This document shows positions 58,091-64,000 of a stretch of 64,000 nt of DNA, one piece after another. The position numbers and the translations under genes were made by a program. Source of the DNA: Gnetum montanum. Taxonomy: Eukaryota > Streptophyta > Gnetopsida > Gnetales > Gnetaceae. Position 1 is the first letter of the stretch. Each line of letters opens with the position of its first letter. The notes under the pieces are model-generated. The model was not told the origin of the DNA, did no database searches, and saw nothing but the letters and a program-made list of their open reading frames with translations. The stretch lies in NCBI GenBank assembly GCA_015680685.1, contig MNCI01015527.1, positions 65,185 to 129,184 of the forward strand. The letters are read 5' to 3'.

Positions 58091-58480
58091 GCATATGCAT
58101 GGCTCAATACCTATTATTTTATCACATGAGTAGGAAAAGGTTGTTGACAATTTTTTACAATCATTAGTAGCTTTTATTTTTATTTCTTTGTAAGATACAC
58201 ATTAAAAATTATCAATTTACCATTTCTTAAGAACACATATTCAAGGTACTGTGATAATGATTTAAGTTCAAGGGGCTTTGATTTCAATTCCCAAGGAATT
58301 TTTATCTTTCCTTGGTACATTTCTACTTCATAGCGGTTTTCTACATGGAATATAGCTTGTTGGATGTAATAACTATAAGGATCAGGCTACACATAGGGGT
58401 ATTGCTACCTTGGTGGTAGCACCCCGTATGGTTGCGGGATTTCCACTATTGATAAGTGTTCTTGTGTTGGCCTTGTTCAT
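58091..58480 (-). pseudogene. Truncated protease-RT linker and gag linker of element F
   Basis: 58200-58340 corresponds to the region between protease and RT in A. From about 58355 the text (ATAGGGGTATTGCTACCTTG) jumps to the Q/Y/P-rich gag linker of A (17320-17345). The protease is therefore deleted. Homology ends at about 58480. Confidence 0.6.
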
Positions 58481-60190
58481 AATGATTCAAGGATGTTCAA
58501 GGATGTTTGGACATGTTTGGGGGTGTTTGGAATGTATTTTGATAAGTTTAGGGATTTTTGTGATTAACTAAAACTTTTTTTGAGGTGTTCAAATGTTCCA
58601 AATCTTAAAATAAGCATCTTTATTTTTGGCCCTGCTAAAATAGACATCTCCTTTGGAAAATAGATGTCTCCTTTGTAAGATAGATGTTTACTCTTAGAGT
58701 AAGATGTCTACTATTACTAGGTTGTAATGAAGGAAAGATTTCTACTAGATCTACAAGATTTCTACTCTATCTAGAATACATCTACTATATCTATAAGATG
58801 TTTACTATGTAACTAATTTGCACTCTAGAAAGATGTTGCATTCTCATCAAAGATAACTTGTACATATTTTAATGAAGTTCAAATAAAGTTTTAAAATGGA
58901 GAAAGATGAAAGACTGTACAAGAGACTATAAATAAGTGTTAAATTCTTAACTTTGAATAGTCCAATCTAAAATAAAAAAATATTAGTCTTAAGAAGAGAG
59001 CTTGTATAAGAGAATTTGAGTGAGAGGCAAGGAAGAGAACTTGAGAGAGATCAAAAGAATATTTTATAAGTATATTTTCTTGAGCTTTAGCTTCATTGTA
59101 AGTGATTGACTAAGAGGAGATATGTATGATCTTTAAGATTCGTAGAAGATGTGTGAATTGAGCTTCACTTCTCAATCTTTGATGTATTTCTCTATATTTA
59201 ATAAGTCACTTTATAAAAGAAATAATTTTCTACATTTTAATAATGTTGCTCTTGTTTTATAAGTTAAATTTACTTAGGAAACTTGTGAAATGAGTCCTTT
59301 TGGGATCTATTAAGATAGGTTTTATATCAAATTGGGATGAAAGTGCTTATGTTGTAGAAATTCACACCTGACTTATTGATCTTCATCAAGCTTTTAAAGA
59401 AAATTTAAAGAATTGTTGAGCTTTACAACTACTTAGTGTTTCAAGAATCTAAAGTTTAGTAAAGATTGCTTTCATCTTGTAAGATCAAGTTTTTTTTATG
59501 ATAATTAAGCATCCATTTGCTTGAAAGACTAGGATTTGAAGTAAGTTTCTTCAATTTTATACTTTTGTATTGAAGCTTAGTGTTTTTCCTTGAACGAAAG
59601 GAATATTATTGTGGATATTTATGGATTTTCTTTTGGATATCATTCTTGTTACTTTTCATTTTTCCTTTATACCTATGAAAGATATGGAAACCAAGTATAT
59701 TATTTTGAAATTTCATAAAAATAATATGGAAAAATTGAAAACTAACTTGGAAAATATTTTTAAAAGAATTAAGAGAATGTTTTCTAGCCATTAAGAAAAG
59801 GAGGAAGATGTAAGGTTTGGTGAAGTGAAAATCAATAAAAAAATGAGTAACCAAGTGTATCTTATTGACCAAAAAAATGTTCAATAGTCAAAGTTTTCAA
59901 GGAAGAAAACCAAAAGCTTCATCAAAAGAACCAAAAAATATTCAAAGTTCAAGATGGTGTCTATTTCTAATCAAAGGGAGTTCCTACCTCATAAGTCATG
60001 AAAGATAAAAGATGAAAGTTAAAGAAGTATCAAAGATTAAGGGACTTCTTCAAAGAGGATCAAAGGGAGGACTAAAGGCACGATAATAATTATTTCTACA
60101 ATTATTCTACATCTTATGGCAAGGAAAAAGAGATTTAAGGCCATGTTAAAGTTATTTCAAAAGATAGTGATGAGTCTTCTAGTCAAAGTG
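58480..60190 (+). mobile_element. Truncated chromovirus-like element H (partial LTR, primer site, gag remnant)
   Basis: From about 58480 the plus strand (GGACATGTTTGGGGGTGTTT, then GATAAGTTTAGGGATTT) matches the complement of the LTR of I, lacking its first ~170 bases. AGACATCT/AGATGTCT repeats follow at 58640-58800. The LTR body runs to about 59318 but its second half differs from I, so H is a related subfamily. TTTATATCAAATTGGGA (59321-59337) is a possible initiator-Met-type primer-binding site. A gag remnant follows (59580-60190) with FFKEDQ and YNYSTSYGKEKEI. It ends at the LTR of I. Confidence 0.55.
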
Positions 60191-61293
60191 TGTGGAGTAA
60201 CTTCACTCCACTATTAAATCACCTTCAACATACTAACTTCAAATATTATGCAAAGATAAATTTATTTGCTATAAAAACAAAAAACTAGCTATCTTTAATT
60301 AAATTATTTGAAGATTACAACAAGATTCACATAACCCACAAGCATCCATAAAGCTATCACACTCAAATGATATTGTAGAGCATGAGACTTTACAATCACA
60401 CAATGGTTGTTCTTAATGCAAGATACAACCAAGAGAAATCTTCCCCACAACCCAAGATTGAGATCTCAACTCACAAGTAAGATACAAGAGAATAGAACAC
60501 ATATATCAACACACCACAAGATGATCTTGGAGCTACAATCACCTATTGCATTCACCCAATGTGATCACCTAATCTATCTTGCCCAGTTTTCCTTGCATAC
60601 AACCTCACCTCTCTTCTCATGGATGAAGGCATACATAATTATAAAGATCAAAAATCCTAAAAATATTTCTATTTACCTCCCTAGATGTTTCCCAAGTGGA
60701 TCTAGAGTCTTTTGGACATTTTCCAATCGATACACCATGTCAAAGCTTTTCTTCTTTGCCGACATAGACATCTCTTGTATCATGTAGACATCTCCTATGA
60801 GGATTTTGTTATCAGGAGAGACATCTACTATTTTTTGGAGACATATTCTCTAGACTAGAGATTTCTATCTTTCTAAGGAGATTCTTCTATGAAAGCCCTA
60901 ATTTTAGGAGAGATGTCTACTATTTTTGGTACACATCTTCTATGGACTAGAGACATCTTCCCTTTAGGAAAGATGTCTTTGAAATGATGTCCTTCTTTTT
61001 GGGGAGACGTCTATCCTAAAGGTGCAAAAAATAAAATTTCTTATTTTGATTTTGAGAGCCTTTAGATGCCTTCTAACAAGTCCCCATAAATCCTAAAACC
61101 TCCTAAACTCATCAAAATAAGCCAAAAATACATCTAAACATGCCAAAACAATCAAGAGTCTTCATCAAAAAAAATTCAACATAAAAATATATACAAAAAT
61201 GGGACACACATGTTCATGTCTTCTCAAAGCATGAAATCCTACCAAAACAACTTGTAGGACAAGTACAAGAGAATTGGAAGAGGTTTTTCTACA
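60191..61293 (-). repeat. 3' LTR of chromovirus I
   Basis: Plus strand TGTGGAGTAACTTCAC ... TTTTTCTACA; on the minus strand it begins TGTAGAAAAACC, just after the purine-rich GGGTGGGAGAGC (61295-61310). It matches LTR J (124-1161). Between 60765 and 61020 it holds about nine GACATCT/AGATGTCT-type motifs. The partner LTR is outside the window. Confidence 0.85.
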
Positions 61294-61322
61294 CTAGCTC
61301 TCCCACCCTTCAAAAAGTGAAC

Positions 61323-62640
61323 TCATGTGAACAAGGGAGTAGGGGTAGAAGTGATCCCCAACTCAACAAGTTTCGTTTCATGGATCCATATAGCATGATC
61401 AGTGGATTGATCATTCCAATGGATCAAATATTCATGCCTCTTGACTCCCTGAGTGCTAAAAGCTTCCCTCTTCTTGAGTACAACTAACTTCTTCTCCATT
61501 GAAGGCTTGGACTGATTAATAGCCCCCTTCAACTCATCAATGCTCCCCTATATGGTCTTCTTACCAAATGGTCCATGATAGGGCACAAGATCTGAAACAT
61601 TAAACACAAAATGCATACCAACATCATTCAATAAATCAATCTCAAAAGCACTATCATTAATCTTAGCCTTGATTTCGAAAGGCCCCATCTTCGTAGCTTT
61701 CAATTTAGAGAAGTTAACACCTCTCAATCACCTCTTCTTTGAATCCAAACAAAGTCACCAACAACAAAATTATGCTTCCTCTTGCTCTCATTCCTCTTGA
61801 GGACTCTCTCTTTAGCCTTTTTCTCAAGATTTGATTTTACTCATACATGGAGATCTCTTATCTCTTGCATAAAATCAGCACTAAGTTGAGCTTCACCATC
61901 AAAGCTCTTCAAAGTGGACACCATCTTTGGAAAAACCCCATAATTTACCTCAAATGGACTTTTTCCAATTACAACATGAAAAGCATTACTATATGAAAAT
62001 TTAGCATGGCACAACAAGTTTTTCCACCTGTTTGGTTGTCCATCACATAAATATCTCAATATGTTTAGCAAGGATTTATTCACCAGCTCAATTTGGCCAT
62101 CAAATTGTGGATGATATGCACTAGAAAAATTCAAATTTGTTCCTAAAATCCTTCAAAGGGACCTCCAAAAATGACTTGTGAACTTGGAGTCTCTATCTCT
62201 AATAATATTTAAAGGAATATCATGCAACTTCATAACATGCTAGAAAAATAAATTTGCAACATGACAGGCATCACTTACCTTCTTGCATGGAATAAAATGT
62301 TCCACCTTGGAGAACCTATCCATAACAACAATATTGTATCATTCCCATTGTTGGTGCTTGGAATGCCACTCACAAAGTCCATTGACACACTTTCCGATGG
62401 ATGTTTGGGAATTGATAGAGGCATATAATATCCATCCATACCTTTACTTCCTTTGAACTTTTGACATGTCAAACACTCCTTCAAAAACGTTGAGACTTCT
62501 ATTGCCATACCAGGCCAAAAATAGTGCCTACCCACAAGTTCCAAAGTTTTATCCTTGCCCATGTGACCTACCATGCCACTACAATGCTTTTCAAACAAAA
62601 TTTTCTTCCTAAAATCATAATTAGAAACACATACTTTTCA
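61323..62640 (-). pseudogene. Integrase with chromodomain of element I
   Basis: DDE integrase that would insert the cDNA. In protein order: zinc-binding GMVGHMGKDKTLELV...FWPGM...CLTCQKFK (within 62598-62275), first catalytic Asp in SVSMDFVSGIP, second in RDRDSKFTSHFW (about 62165-62195), Glu in YHPQFDGQIELVNKSL (62134-61841). Then come a GPY/F-like MGPFEI (about 61690) and the chromodomain-like LKKREAF...RHEYLIHWNDQ..HAIW (61532-61323), thought to guide integration to marked chromatin. All three catalytic residues survive, but a stop or frameshift occurs near 61725 and at least two others break the frame between 62134 and 62300. Confidence 0.85.
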
Positions 62641-62727
62641 ATTCTTAAATAATAGTTCATCTTAAATATGATAGTACCTCCATTGATCTATCCTATTCAT
62701 CAATGCATCCTTGAGACTCCTCCAAAC

Positions 62728-63420
62728 CTACCCAAAATCAACATCATAGTCATATAAAAAAGAAAAATTACCCATACCTTCCACATGAGGTACGTTGAAA
62801 TTTCCCACATGCACCCTAGATAATGCATCAACTATTATATTCACTTTTTTATTTTTGTGCTTCAACACAAAATTGAATTCTTGTAATTGTGTAATCCACT
62901 TCATGTGATTTGCATTCAAGTGCTTTTTTGAGTTTATAAATTTAACTACTTTTTTATCCATCATCAAAATGAATTCTTTGGGCAACAAGTAATGCCTCCA
63001 ATGCTTGATTTCTTGAAGAATAGCATACAAATATTTCTCATATACACTATATTTTTTCCTTAACTCATTAAACATTTCAAAAAAGAAAGTAATAGACCTA
63101 CCTTCTTGTGAAAGTACCCCTCCAATTTCAAGTCCACTTGCATCCACCTCCACATGAAAAAGCTTTTGAAAATCTGGAATTGCAAACACTAGTTCACTGG
63201 TAATCTTTACTTTCAACAAGTCAAAGCATCCTTGGATTTCATTATCCCACCTAAATTCTTTACTTTTCTTCAACAAAGAAAACATAAACCATGAAATACC
63301 ACTAAATTTTTTTATGAACCATCTAAAAAACCTACTAAACCAAGGAATGATCTTACCTCCCCAACATTCTTCGGAGTTGGCCAATCCCTTATAGCCTTCG
63401 CCTTGGTAGTTTTCATCTAA
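62728..63420 (-). pseudogene. RT connection and RNase H of element I
   Basis: Degrades RNA in the RNA/DNA hybrid. Upstream, RDWPTPKNVGEVRSFLGLVG lies in one frame and WFIKKFSGISWFMFSLLKK in the next, so a frameshift separates them. The RNase H motifs are VEVDASGLEIGGVLSQEG (first Asp), SVYEKYLYAI (Glu) and VNIIVDALSR (last Asp), in a long open frame (63384-62728). Residues needed for catalysis are present. Confidence 0.85.
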
Positions 63421-63459
63421 ATCTTATTCTTAGAAACCACATGCCACAAATATGTGATT

Positions 63460-64000
63460 TTCCTCTTGAAGAAATGACTTTTCTTCATGTTCATCATCAA
63501 CTATGCCTCCTCCAACTTAAGACACACCATCCTCAAGTGATCCAAGTGCTCTTCCTCATTAGAGTTATACACTAAAATATCATCAAAAAAGACAACACAA
63601 CACTTACCAATCAAGTCATTTAATACATCAGGTATCAACCTCATGAATGTAGTAGGTGCATTTGTGAGCCCAAATGGCATCACCAACCACTCAAACAATC
63701 CATTTGGTATTTTGCCAAGTATCTTCCACTCCTCACCAAGCCTGATTCTAATTTGATGGTACCCACTCTTTGAATCAATTTTTCTTAAAACTTCAACATT
63801 GTTAAGGGCATCAAGTATATCATCCATCCTTAAAGCAGGAAACCTATACCTCATTGTTATCCTATTCACTACCTTGAAATAAATGCACATCCTCTAATCA
63901 TCACTATTATTCGTTGGTACTAGCACCACTGGAACTACATAAGGTGAAACAGATTCCCTCATGAAGCCATTTGGAAGTAGCCCCTCTTCTTTCCTTTGCA
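63460..64000 (-). pseudogene. Reverse transcriptase of element I (partial at window edge)
   Basis: Open frame 63890-63501 with the palm motifs KIDSKSGYHQIRI, LVMPFGLTNAPTTFMRLI and the catalytic VVFFDDILVYN (F-F-D-D, variant of Y-V-D-D). The preceding fingers SPYVVPVVLVPTNNS..CIYFKVVN reaches the window edge, with a stop just before RMCIYF. The catalytic aspartates are intact. Confidence 0.87.

Larger units (their letters stand above)
44410..58480 (-). mobile_element. Tat-like Ty3/gypsy element F, interrupted by G and truncated
   Basis: Minus-strand element. 3' LTR 44410-45229, accessory ORF (split by copia element G, 47481-52536), spacer, integrase, RNase H linker and RT can be followed by homology to A and C. 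The protease and most of gag are missing: text equivalent to A at 16070-16250 is followed directly by text equivalent to A at 17290-17360. The element stops at about 58480 against element H, and no 5' LTR is present. Confidence 0.75.
60191..64000 (-). mobile_element. Chromovirus-type Ty3/gypsy element I (partial, runs off the window)
   Basis: Minus-strand element with its 3' LTR at 60191-61293, a polypurine tract, and a pol region read leftward: RT, RNase H, integrase and a C-terminal chromodomain-like segment. gag, protease and the 5' LTR lie beyond 64000. The order and the chromodomain place it among plant chromoviruses. It has few lesions compared with its neighbours, so it is a relatively young insertion. 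Confidence 0.88.

Noticed and set aside
59609-59884. Overlapping plus and minus frames at 59606-59884
   Set aside because: Plus frame may include decayed gag of H, but the composition is AT-rich and neither frame shows a domain of its own.
60407-60787. Frame of 126 residues in the LTR of element I
   Set aside because: Lies wholly inside an LTR (R/U5 and U3), antisense to the element, and is not preserved in LTR J.

Overview
The window looks like a repeat-choked intergenic stretch of a vascular plant nuclear genome, plausibly a gymnosperm, although the sequence alone does not fix the species. The reasons are two intact plant-type genes with GT-AG introns, an AT-rich background poor in CpG, and LTR retrotransposons of the Ty3/gypsy (Tat/Athila-like and chromovirus) and Ty1/copia classes. 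Nothing prokaryotic, and no tRNA or rRNA gene, was recognised. Positions 14017-14331 are an assembly gap.

Layout. (1) 124-1161: LTR of a chromovirus-type element (J). (2) About 1180-24413: a four-level nest. Minus-strand Tat-like element E was split by plus-strand Tat-like element B (1474-22355). B was split inside its reverse transcriptase by copia element D (6454-21760). D was split by minus-strand Tat-like element A (9923-20410). (3) 24414-30637: a gene island with two intact minus-strand genes, a SUN-domain nuclear-envelope protein (two exons, 465 aa) and a cinnamoyl-CoA-reductase / tetraketide-pyrone-reductase-like dehydrogenase (six exons). (4) 30638-43708: a structurally complete but mutated Tat-like element C with both LTRs and a near-perfect 5-bp target duplication. 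(5) 43709-44409: a short tandem repeat of about 135 bp. (6) 44410 to about 58480: minus-strand Tat-like element F, split by minus-strand copia element G (47481-52536). (7) About 58480-60190: truncated chromovirus-like element H (plus strand). (8) 60191-64000: minus-strand chromovirus I with a recognisable RT, RNase H, integrase and chromodomain, running off the right edge.

The retroelement genes are all broken by stops and frameshifts. The Tat-like elements show the order LTR, primer-binding site resembling TGGCGCCGTTGCCGGGGA with decayed CpGs, gag, protease, RT, RNase H, integrase, a long spacer, then an additional long ORF before the 3' LTR. That extra ORF (A: about 10900-13881 minus; C: 39680-42620 plus; F: about 45450-47480 and 52537-53300 minus) has a conserved N-terminal domain that resembles the 'putative plant transposon protein' family and a long coiled-coil C-terminal part. 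The copia element G carries a possibly related accessory reading frame in place of pol. The LTRs of the copia (D, G) and chromovirus (H, I, J) elements, although unrelated, share dense iterations of the octamer AGACATCT or its complement.

The two host genes show no disruption and lie in the same orientation, about 0.9 kb apart. No functional link between them is implied by the sequence.
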